Assembly (NCBI GenBank): GCA_033720735.1
Contig: JAWWBX010000025.1
Location: 1 to 24,831, forward strand
DNA: 24,831 nucleotides
From: B8-G4 sp033720735
GTDB taxonomy: Bacteria > Bacteroidota > Bacteroidia > Chitinophagales > Saprospiraceae
Reading direction: 5' to 3'
In this document: positions 7,785-14,958 of the stretch, piece after piece
Layout of the letters: the number at the start of each line of letters is the position of its first letter
Numbering within the stretch: the stretch's first letter is position 1
Made by a program: the position numbers and the translations under genes
Notes under the pieces: model-generated
Seen by the model: only the letters and a program-made list of their open reading frames with translations
What the model was told of the DNA's origin: nothing
The model's database searches: none

Positions 7785-8489
7785 TTGAAAGAAGAGTACT
7801 TCAAGTGGTATTCGCACAACCTGGACCTGCCGATCGAAATGCTCGTGTTTGGCGATCGGGGCCTCCCGCTGATCATTTTCCCGACGACCCTGGGGAGTTA
7901 TTTTGAAGCCAAGGATTTCTTCCTGATCGAGAGCATCCGTCGTTTCATTGAAGCGGGCAAGGTACAGGTGTACTGTCCCGATGGCGTCAATAAATACTCG
8001 TGGTACAACAAGAAAGTGCCGCCCGCAACCCGGGTACGCAATCACATGTGGTATGATCAGTTCATCCGGGAAGAACTAGTTGAGAAGATCCGCCATCAGA
8101 CCCCGGCCGGCCGGGTGGCTGTTGCCGGTTGCAGCTTCGGGGGGTATACCGCTTCCAATTTTGCTTTCAAGTATCCCGATGTGGTCGGATGGATGATCAG
8201 CATGAGCGGGTCGTACGACATCAAATCATTCCTCGACGGATACTACGACGAAAACGTATATTTCAACAACCCGGTCGATTACCTGCCCGATCTCAAGCAT
8301 CCGGACCTGCATCGGATGGGGATCATACTCGGTACCTCGGACTGGGACATCTGCAAGCAGGCCAATTTCCATATGTCTGACTTGCTCCACCGCAAGGGAA
8401 TTCGTCACTGGCTGGACGTGGTGTCGGAATCACCACATGACTGGCCACTCTGGCGCTACATGTTCCCCCGCTACGTGGAAGCCATTTGA
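7785..8489 (+). CDS. Alpha/beta-hydrolase, putative esterase (first gene of the plus arm)
   Basis: This 234-residue protein belongs to the esterase D/enterochelin-esterase-like branch of the alpha/beta hydrolases. The nucleophile is S117 in GCSFGGY, H218 in SPHDW is the probable catalytic histidine, and an aspartate in GTSDWD (186 or 188) the acid. No signal peptide is present, so it is cytoplasmic. The start is a TTG: an in-frame TGA lies at 7764-7766, there is no ATG or GTG between it and the coding region, and MKEEYFKWYS is a good N-terminus for this family. The gene opens an operon with an ATP-grasp enzyme 21 bases downstream, an amidotransferase and a second ligase-like protein. In this setting a role as thioesterase, esterase or amidase on a pathway intermediate is plausible, but the substrate is unknown. 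Confidence 0.85.
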   Translation: MKEEYFKWYSHNLDLPIEMLVFGDRGLPLIIFPTTLGSYFEAKDFFLIESIRRFIEAGKVQVYCPDGVNKYSWYNKKVPPATRVRNHMWYDQFIREELVEKIRHQTPAGRVAVAGCSFGGYTASNFAFKYPDVVGWMISMSGSYDIKSFLDGYYDENVYFNNPVDYLPDLKHPDLHRMGIILGTSDWDICKQANFHMSDLLHRKGIRHWLDVVSESPHDWPLWRYMFPRYVEAI

Positions 8490-8510
8490 TCTCATCTTGA
8501 AAACGGACTT

Positions 8511-9449
8511 ATGAAGAAGATCGGAATACTTTTCGGCAAGGAACGCACATTTCCACAGGGTTTCGTCGATCGGGTCAATGACCTGGCGCCCGACGGCATC
8601 TCGGCCGAGCTGGCCGTGATCGACGAGGTCGTGCAAGGCAAACCCCTCGACTACGCAGTGCTCATCGATCGCATCTCACAGGATGTACCGTTTTACCGGG
8701 CAATGCTCAAGAATGCGGCGATCACTGGCACGGCGGTGATCAACAACCCTTTTTGGTGGAGTGCCGATGAGAAGTTTTTCAATAACGCCCTGGCGCTGCA
8801 CGTCGATGTACCCGTGCCCAAGACCGTTCTGTTACCGTCCTTTGAGCGCCCTGACGATACTTCCGGAGAATCATTCAGCAATTTGAAATTCCCTCTGGAG
8901 TGGGAACGGATCGTGGCGTATCTGGGCGGATTTCCGCTGTTTATGAAACCACACGCCGGCGGAGGATGGAAAAGTGTCTACAAGGTCACCTCGATGGAGC
9001 ATCTGTTCCAGTGTTACCACGAGACCGGTCAGCTGGTCATGATGCTGCAGGAGGCAATTGAGTTTGATCAGTACTTCAGATGCTACTACCTGAACGGCGA
9101 TCGCGTGCGGATCATGCCCTACGAGCCGCGCAACCCGCACCACCTTCGTTACATCCGCGACGATGTACATGTCGACGACAAGATCATGTCGACCGTACAT
9201 GATTACATCCTGCGCCTCAATCACGCGTTGGGATATGACTTTAATACCGTTGAGTTTGCCGTGCGGGATGGAGTGCCCTATGCGATTGATTTTTGCAATC
9301 CCGCACCGGATGCGGATATTCACTCTGTGGGTGAGGATAACTTCGGGTGGATCGTTCAGAATGCGGCGGAAATGGCGATTGACCGCGCCAAACGGCATCA
9401 GGCGGGCAAAATGAACCTGACCTGGGGTACCTTTATCAAGGATGCATAA
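8511..9449 (+). CDS. ATP-grasp ligase (plus arm)
   Basis: This is a 312-residue ATP-grasp enzyme. The family joins a carboxylate, activated as acyl phosphate, to an amine or thiol. The nucleotide-binding lysine is K146 in LFMKPHAGGGWKSV. The hinge segment is MMLQEAIEFDQYFRCYYL, and the Mg-binding acidic group lies in NTVEFAVRDG (E248) and AIDFCNPAPDAD (D260, N263). The N-terminal third is a Rossmann-like pre-ATP-grasp domain beginning KKIGILFGKE. It most resembles the RimK/D-Ala-D-Ala-ligase-like group. It sits between the esterase (21 bases upstream) and the glutamine amidotransferase-like gene (27 bases downstream). It probably makes a peptide or amide bond in a pathway defined by the neighbours; substrates are unknown. 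Confidence 0.87.
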   Translation: MKKIGILFGKERTFPQGFVDRVNDLAPDGISAELAVIDEVVQGKPLDYAVLIDRISQDVPFYRAMLKNAAITGTAVINNPFWWSADEKFFNNALALHVDVPVPKTVLLPSFERPDDTSGESFSNLKFPLEWERIVAYLGGFPLFMKPHAGGGWKSVYKVTSMEHLFQCYHETGQLVMMLQEAIEFDQYFRCYYLNGDRVRIMPYEPRNPHHLRYIRDDVHVDDKIMSTVHDYILRLNHALGYDFNTVEFAVRDGVPYAIDFCNPAPDADIHSVGEDNFGWIVQNAAEMAIDRAKRHQAGKMNLTWGTFIKDA

Positions 9450-9476
9450 TCATCTCTGGGGCTAGCGCCACCAATC

Positions 9477-10298
9477 ATGGAAGACAAGCGGATACAGGTA
9501 GCGATACTGGACATGTATGACGGCACGCCGAATGTGGGCCTGGCAGCCATCCGGCGGGTGGTCGGCGACTTTGCAACGCTTGACTTCCAGGTGTTTGACG
9601 TGCGGGCCCGCCACGAATTTCCGGATTTCGACTTCGACCTGTTCATCTGCAGCGGCGGTCCTGGTGATCCGCGTGAATGGGACGAGGCCTGGACACCCAA
9701 ATACTTTGAACTGGTCGACTTGCTGTGGCAGTACAATCTGGCCAATCCACGACAGCCGAAGCCGGCCTTTTTCATCTGTCACTCCTTCCAGATGATGTGT
9801 GATCATTTCCGCCTTGGTAAAGTCATTCCCCGCAAGTCGCGCTCGATCGGGGTCTATCCGGTGCATATGACTGACGCCGGGCGCATGGATCCGCTGTTTC
9901 GCGGGCTGAGTGATCCGTTTTATGCTGCTGACTCGCGCTACTATCAGTTTGTTCACCCAGACAAGAAACGTTTTGCCAGCATGGGTGCACATGTGCTCGC
10001 ACTCGAGAAACGTCGCCCGCACGTGCCCCTGGAACGGGCGATCATGGCGGTTCGCTTTTCCAACGCCTGGGTCGGCACCCAGTTTCATCCCGAGGCCGAT
10101 CCGGCCAGTATGCTGCACATGCTGCTGGAGACGCCCAAAGGGGAGAAGATCCGCGCCTTCAAGGGCAACCGTAAATTTGATGAACTGATCGAGACCCTCC
10201 GTGATCCAGCCAAACTCGAGGTAACGTATCAAACGGTGCTTCCTGCGTTCCTGAAGGAGTGTATTGCCCGACTCAAACCTGCTGAAGCAACGTCATGA
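9477..10298 (+). CDS. Class-I glutamine amidotransferase-like protein (GMP-synthase-like)
   Basis: This 273-residue protein is a GATase1 domain with a short C-terminal helical extension. The catalytic triad can be read as C101 (FFICHSFQMM), H204 and E206 (TQFHPEAD). The oxyanion-strand motif CSGGPGDP at residues 58-65 is also canonical. The nucleophile elbow is atypical: the usual GxCxG is ICHSF, although Q105 is kept. Free-standing domains of this type release ammonia from glutamine for a partner synthetase, or act as gamma-glutamyl hydrolases. The stop overlaps the next start (ATGA at 10295-10298), so the downstream ligase-like protein is the best candidate partner. The fold is secure; glutaminase activity is likely but not certain. 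Confidence 0.85.
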   Translation: MEDKRIQVAILDMYDGTPNVGLAAIRRVVGDFATLDFQVFDVRARHEFPDFDFDLFICSGGPGDPREWDEAWTPKYFELVDLLWQYNLANPRQPKPAFFICHSFQMMCDHFRLGKVIPRKSRSIGVYPVHMTDAGRMDPLFRGLSDPFYAADSRYYQFVHPDKKRFASMGAHVLALEKRRPHVPLERAIMAVRFSNAWVGTQFHPEADPASMLHMLLETPKGEKIRAFKGNRKFDELIETLRDPAKLEVTYQTVLPAFLKECIARLKPAEATS

Positions 10299-11491
10299 TC
10301 CCGGATATCCGCAAGAAATACAACGAGTCGTTCACGGATGAACGCTATCAGGCCTTCCTCGACCATATCTCGCGCGCCTACCATCACCGCCCCTTTTTCC
10401 GGATCTCGGAAACTCCGGTGTTTGTGCCCAGGGAGCTGGGCCAGCATTTGTTTCGCGCATGTGAGGAGATCACCGATGTGATTTGCGATCCGTCGTTCAA
10501 GGATCTGACGCAAGGAGCCCTGCGCCCGAAGTACACCACCCCCAATGAGGATGATCATACCCTCTTTCTGCAAATGGATTTCGGGATTTGCATCACCGAG
10601 GAGGGGTTGCGCCCCAAGCTGATCGAAGTGCAGGGTTTCCCATCCCTCTATTTCTATCAGGATCTCGTGGCGCGTGCCTACCGGGAGTATTTCGACATTC
10701 CCGATCATCTGAATCACCTGTTTAGCGGGCTGGATTCAGATGGCTACCTCGACCTGTTGCGCCAGGTCATCGTCGGCGACGAAGACCCCAAGCAGGTGGT
10801 GCTCCTGGAGGTGGAGCCGCGCACGCAAACCACTCAGATCGATTTTCTCGGTGCAGAACATCTGCTCGGGCTGAAGATCGCCTGCATCAGCGAGATCCGG
10901 AAAGAGGGACGCCGCATCTACTACATTGACAAGCACGGGCGGGATGTCACCATCAAACGCATCTTCAACCGGGTGATCTATGACGAGCTGCTGACGCGCA
11001 AGGACCTGCCGCGCGAGTTCCGTTTTACACAGGAAGCCGATGTGGAATGGGTTGGCCATCCCAACTGGTTTTTCCGCATCAGCAAGTATACGCTGCCATT
11101 CATCAACAGCCAGTATGCGCCCCGTACCTGGTTTCTCGACCAGATGGAGGAACTGCCTGAGGACCTCGACCAGTTTGTGCTGAAGCCACTCTATTCGTTT
11201 GCGGGTTCCGGTGTCAAGATCCATGTTGAAAAGGATGATCTCGCCCTTGTGACCGATCCATCGCAGTATATCCTTCAGGAAAAAGTACACTACCACCCCG
11301 TAGTGGAAACGCCTGATGTGCCTGCCAAATGCGAGGTGCGCATGCTCATGCTCTGGGAGCCGGGTCGAGACCGGCCGCGTATTGTCAACAATCTCGCCCG
11401 TCTCAGCAAGGGAGAAATGATCGGGGTCAAATACAACAAGGACAAGACCTGGGTCGGCGGTTCGGTCGCCTTCTTCGAAGGGATCTCCTAA
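10295..11491 (+). CDS. Circularly permuted ATP-grasp-like protein
   Basis: I do not recognise a named family for this 398-residue protein, but its motifs fit an ATP-grasp enzyme in permuted order. In the first third, MDFGI (D95) and PKLIEVQGFPS (E111, Q113) resemble the Mg-binding strands that glutathionylspermidine-synthase-type enzymes carry early in the chain. The nucleotide-binding part comes later: FVLKPLYSFAGSGVKI (K297), then YILQEKV (E329), CEVRMLMLW and NNLARLSKGEMIG. In normal ATP-grasp proteins the lysine precedes the acidic residues. The start is coupled to the amidotransferase by ATGA. The stop overlaps that of the convergent ATP-grasp gene by four bases (CTAA). It could ligate an amine, or ammonia supplied by the upstream amidotransferase, to a carboxylate. 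Enzymatic function is inferred. Confidence 0.75.
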   Translation: MIPDIRKKYNESFTDERYQAFLDHISRAYHHRPFFRISETPVFVPRELGQHLFRACEEITDVICDPSFKDLTQGALRPKYTTPNEDDHTLFLQMDFGICITEEGLRPKLIEVQGFPSLYFYQDLVARAYREYFDIPDHLNHLFSGLDSDGYLDLLRQVIVGDEDPKQVVLLEVEPRTQTTQIDFLGAEHLLGLKIACISEIRKEGRRIYYIDKHGRDVTIKRIFNRVIYDELLTRKDLPREFRFTQEADVEWVGHPNWFFRISKYTLPFINSQYAPRTWFLDQMEELPEDLDQFVLKPLYSFAGSGVKIHVEKDDLALVTDPSQYILQEKVHYHPVVETPDVPAKCEVRMLMLWEPGRDRPRIVNNLARLSKGEMIGVKYNKDKTWVGGSVAFFEGIS

Positions 11492-12687
11492 TCGTTCAAC
11501 GGCACCGCGGCGTGATAGTCGCGGTTAACGATTCCGGCATAGTGCTCCAGCAACTGCAGGATCCTCTGGCGCTCGGCATGCCTGAAGATAAAGCCGACGT
11601 GATGCTTCTTGGGCATGGTCCACCAGATCTCGGGTTCCTGGTATTGACTGTAGTCCACCCGCTCTTGTCGGCTGAGCGAGGCGATGATCCCGGCATGATC
11701 CGAGGTGACTTCCGGTAGTGTATACGGTTGGCCGATCTGCAATGCGTGTTCGACACGCGCCCATTCGCGCCAGAGGTTGATACCCGAAGCAGCCTGCACC
11801 ATGTCGGCCAGGTGCGCACCACCAACCCGCGCGGAAGTCTCCAGAAAATACACCTGTCCGTCGCTTACGATGTATTCGGAGTGCGAAGCACCATGCCGCA
11901 TGCCGAATGCTGCCAGTACGTGCCGGTTGACTGACTGGATTGCCGTATCGATCTCGCTGCCGGCATCAATGGTATGCGACTGGAAGATGCCTCCACCATG
12001 TGCCACATTGAATGGCGGGTCGAGGTACTGCGAGGTGCGTGAAAAAAGCACATCGTCATTGAAAGACAGGCTGTCTACGTGATAGACGGCACCTGGTTTG
12101 TATTCCTCGAGCAGGTAGCGATGGCGCTCGTTGCCGAGGCTTTCGGCATGCTCCCAGAACTGCTCCGGAGATGTGATCTTGCGAATGCCATGTGCACCGG
12201 CATCGCTGCGCGGCTTGATAAACCAGGGGCCCTGTGAGGTATGAAGGAAATGGTTGATATCGGCGTCGTGAAACAGGGCGGTAAATCCGGGTACCTTGAT
12301 GCCGGCGTCACGCGCCTGAATACGCATGGCCAGTTTGTCATAAAAATGGCGGGCCGTGGTCTGGCCCATCCCCGGCATGCGAAACTCTTCTCTGAGGTAG
12401 GCGGCCTTGCGGACGTCGTAATCGTCGAGTGCGATGATCCGATCAATCTTGGTATGGCGCATCAGCCCCGCCGCGCCCTGCTTGAGGGTGTCGATATCCC
12501 ACAACCTGCCATCGTTGCCGGGCATGAAAAAGATCTCCTGCAAGGCCTCCCGCGGCCAGGCGTCATCACGGTGGTTTTCGCCGGTGACCAGGTAGACCCG
12601 ATGGCCCAACTCGGCAACAGCGCGCATAAATTCGCCGCCCTTGAAGTCACAACAGATACAGAGGAAGCCGCATTGTTTCATCGTCAT
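11488..12687 (-). CDS. ATP-grasp ligase (last gene of the minus arm)
   Basis: This 399-residue protein is a typical carboxylate-amine ligase of the ATP-grasp superfamily. K158 (FIKPRSDAGAHGI) is the nucleotide-binding lysine, LLEEYKPG the hinge, and SHSEYIV with YFLETSARVGGAH (E283, R287) the Mg and substrate site. The N-terminal domain starts with a cysteine-rich CGFLCICCDF strand whose role is not clear. The start was set at 12687 because that ATG overlaps the TGA of the upstream peptidase gene (12684-12687). An upstream in-frame ATG at 12726 would add 13 residues inside the peptidase gene, and the ATG at 12681 is also possible. It is the final gene of an operon with asnB, an esterase and an M17 peptidase, and it converges on a second ligase-like gene. 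Substrates are unknown. Confidence 0.87.
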   Translation of the reverse strand: MTMKQCGFLCICCDFKGGEFMRAVAELGHRVYLVTGENHRDDAWPREALQEIFFMPGNDGRLWDIDTLKQGAAGLMRHTKIDRIIALDDYDVRKAAYLREEFRMPGMGQTTARHFYDKLAMRIQARDAGIKVPGFTALFHDADINHFLHTSQGPWFIKPRSDAGAHGIRKITSPEQFWEHAESLGNERHRYLLEEYKPGAVYHVDSLSFNDDVLFSRTSQYLDPPFNVAHGGGIFQSHTIDAGSEIDTAIQSVNRHVLAAFGMRHGASHSEYIVSDGQVYFLETSARVGGAHLADMVQAASGINLWREWARVEHALQIGQPYTLPEVTSDHAGIIASLSRQERVDYSQYQEPEIWWTMPKKHHVGFIFRHAERQRILQLLEHYAGIVNRDYHAAVPLND

Positions 12688-14153
12688 CCGGATTGTGCAG
12701 GCGTGGAGACCAGTGACCGCATCCATTCCACGAGCAACCTGACACCAAAGGCAGTGGCGGTGTGGTTGCGCGATACGCCGTTGGCTTTGAATGCCGTTCC
12801 GGCAATGTCCAGGTGTGCCCAGGCAGGGTGTGCCTCGATGAAATGTTCGAGAAACTTGGCGGCAGTGATCGAGCCAGCCATTGGTTTGTCACCCAGGTTT
12901 TTGATGTCGGCAATATCCGAGCGCATGTCTTCGGCATAATCTTCCCACAGCGGCATGCGCCACAGTCGCTCCGCGACGCGATCACCGGCGCGGATCAGCC
13001 CGTCCGCCAGGTCATCGGAATGGGTAAAGAGACCGGCGCAATGTGTGCCGAGTGCCCGTACTACACTCCCGGTCAGCGTGGCAAGGTCGACCAGCACATC
13101 CGGTTGGTAATTGCGGATCGCGTATGACAGCGCATCGGCAAGGATCAGTCGCCCTTCCGCGTCGGTATTGATCACTTCAATCGTCTGTCCTGAATACGAG
13201 CCGATCACATCACCCGGTTTGATGGCCCGGGCATCGACGCTGTTGTCGGTGGTTGGGACAAATCCCGTGATCCGCACCGGAAGTGCCAGCTTGGCCGCCA
13301 GTTCGACGGCGCCCAACACTGCAGCGGCCCCGCCCATGTCACTCTTCATATAGTGCATGTTGTTGGAGGGCTTGATCGACAGTCCACCCGTATCGAACGT
13401 GACACCTTTGCCGACCAATCCCACATGGGTGGCGGCATCCACTGCGGGCTGGTAGTCGCAGATAATAAATCTTGCCGGGTATTCGCTCCCGCGATTGACG
13501 GCCAGCAGCGCGTCGAAGCCCTGCTCGCGCAGTGTCTCCTCGGTCAGTACCGTCACCTGATACCCATGCTTCTGGCCGGAGCCGACGGCCCAGTCGGCAA
13601 GGGTCTGCGGTGATTTATGATTGGAAGGCGTATTGACCAGTCGCAGGATCTGTTGCTGTGTCGCTGCTGTATGCTGGCCACGGGCGATGGCTGCCCCTGC
13701 CGAAGCGTCACAATAGACAAAAAGTTGTGGCGTCGGTGATGACGCGTGCTCCGACTTGAACAGGCCGGGCTGGTACGTGCCCAGCAGGAATCCATTGACA
13801 GCGGCTTCTGCCAGTGTCTCCAGATCTTCGGTGATATGACCGAGCGACAAATGGATATCCGGTGTGAATGAGCGGCCATTCCGGGCCGTAAAGCTGTGCA
13901 TGGCCTTGAGCATCCCGCTAAAGGTGGCCGTTTTGACCCGCACCAGTTCGAGGCGTACGTCACCGAAGAACAGGGCAAACAGTTCCTCCTTGCTGGCGGC
14001 AAAATCTTCGGCAATCCGGCCCGCAGAGGGTGTCAATGCCGGCGTCAGGTCACTGAGGAGGGCCTTGATGTCACCATCAGGAAGACACGGAATGACCACT
14101 GTCGAACCAGCCGCATTGTCGATATCCAGGGATTGCAGGTGTTTGATCTCCAT
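12684..14153 (-). CDS. M17-family leucyl aminopeptidase
   Basis: The 489-residue protein has both the N-terminal macro-like domain and the C-terminal catalytic domain of M17 peptidases. Metal and catalytic positions are visible: K249 and D254 in VGKGVTFDTGGLSIKP, D272 in KSDMGG, and D331, E333 and R335 in the family signature NTDAEGRLILADAL. It removes N-terminal residues from peptides in the cytoplasm and may also act on dipeptides or Cys-Gly. The start at 14153 (MEIKHLQSL) lies 7 bases after the upstream esterase stop; an in-frame ATG at 14231 would place 26 extra residues inside that gene. The stop overlaps the next ATP-grasp start. Placement between an esterase and a ligase suggests a dedicated peptide substrate, although a general peptide-recycling role cannot be excluded. 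Confidence 0.93.
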   Translation of the reverse strand: MEIKHLQSLDIDNAAGSTVVIPCLPDGDIKALLSDLTPALTPSAGRIAEDFAASKEELFALFFGDVRLELVRVKTATFSGMLKAMHSFTARNGRSFTPDIHLSLGHITEDLETLAEAAVNGFLLGTYQPGLFKSEHASSPTPQLFVYCDASAGAAIARGQHTAATQQQILRLVNTPSNHKSPQTLADWAVGSGQKHGYQVTVLTEETLREQGFDALLAVNRGSEYPARFIICDYQPAVDAATHVGLVGKGVTFDTGGLSIKPSNNMHYMKSDMGGAAAVLGAVELAAKLALPVRITGFVPTTDNSVDARAIKPGDVIGSYSGQTIEVINTDAEGRLILADALSYAIRNYQPDVLVDLATLTGSVVRALGTHCAGLFTHSDDLADGLIRAGDRVAERLWRMPLWEDYAEDMRSDIADIKNLGDKPMAGSITAAKFLEHFIEAHPAWAHLDIAGTAFKANGVSRNHTATAFGVRLLVEWMRSLVSTPAQSG

Positions 14154-14160
14154 ACTGATG

Positions 14161-14952
14161 TTACTCAAAGTACAACCATTCAACGGCGGTGCTGAACGCC
14201 TCGCCCCAGAAGGACTCGTTGTGTTCACCATCGGGGTTAATGACGATGTTAAACTTGGTGAGTGCGCTGTCGAAGGAGCGCGCGTTTACGGCATCCTGAA
14301 ATCTGCGGATATGTTGGGTCATATACCTCGATTCCTTCTCGCCCGCGTAAAGATAGATTTTCATCGGCAAAACATACCGGTAGTTGAACGCGTCAAAATA
14401 AATACGGTCAGAGTACCAGAAAGACGGGCTGAAGATCATCAGTTTGCCAAAATGCTGGGGATGGACGAGCCCCGTGTAAGCGCTGATCAGCCCACCCATC
14501 GATGAGCCGCCAATGCCCGTGTTGTCACGGTCGGGCCGGGTGCGATAGGTGTTGTCAACATAGGGTTTGAGGGTCTCGATAAGAAACTGGGCATACTCCT
14601 TGCCTTCGCCCTGTCCAAACTTGCGATGATAATATGGGCTGTATTCTCTGATCCGTTCGGAACCCCCGTGATCGATGGCGATCACGATCAACTTGTGTGA
14701 TCGTGCCGCAAGCCGGGCAAGCCGCTGGTCGATGGCCCAGTTGCCGAAAGGCGCAGCGTCATCGAAGAGGTTCTGGGCATCCTGCAGATACAGGACGGGA
14801 TAGCGCTTGCGCGACGTGTAATAGTCATGCGGCAGCAATGCCCAGATCCGCCGGGTCTTGTCGAGCTGCGGGATTTCAAACTCATCTGCAATCAGCTCGA
14901 TGTGTGGCTGATACGTCGCAAGATCCCGGTCCGGTGAGACGGCTTTCCCCAT
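14161..14952 (-). CDS. Alpha/beta-hydrolase, esterase D/IroE-like (minus arm)
   Basis: This 263-residue protein belongs to the putative-esterase family that includes enterochelin esterase and esterase D. The nucleophile is S151 in GIGGSSMGGL, the histidine is H244 in PDGEHNESFW, and E205 near YAGEKES is a possible acid. The segments RRIWALLPHDYY and PVLYLQDAQNLFDD are typical early strands of the fold. There is no signal peptide, so it should act in the cytoplasm. It lies 6 bases after asnB and 7 bases before the aminopeptidase, inside a tight operon. Like the esterase that opens the opposite operon it comes from the same broad fold group, but the two are different subtypes and not recent copies. 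The substrate is unknown. Confidence 0.88.
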   Translation of the reverse strand: MGKAVSPDRDLATYQPHIELIADEFEIPQLDKTRRIWALLPHDYYTSRKRYPVLYLQDAQNLFDDAAPFGNWAIDQRLARLAARSHKLIVIAIDHGGSERIREYSPYYHRKFGQGEGKEYAQFLIETLKPYVDNTYRTRPDRDNTGIGGSSMGGLISAYTGLVHPQHFGKLMIFSPSFWYSDRIYFDAFNYRYVLPMKIYLYAGEKESRYMTQHIRRFQDAVNARSFDSALTKFNIVINPDGEHNESFWGEAFSTAVEWLYFE

Positions 14953-14958
14953 CTGTTT

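Noticed and set aside
7785..11491. Graspetide or other ribosomal peptide cluster built on the ATP-grasp genes
   Set aside because: The gaps in the operon are at most 27 bases or overlaps, so there is no place for a precursor gene, and no repeated core motif is seen.
8511..12687. Two simple ATP-grasp genes as a recent duplication
   Set aside because: The 8511 and 12687 proteins differ in length, N-terminal domain and all motif surroundings; they share only the superfamily pattern.
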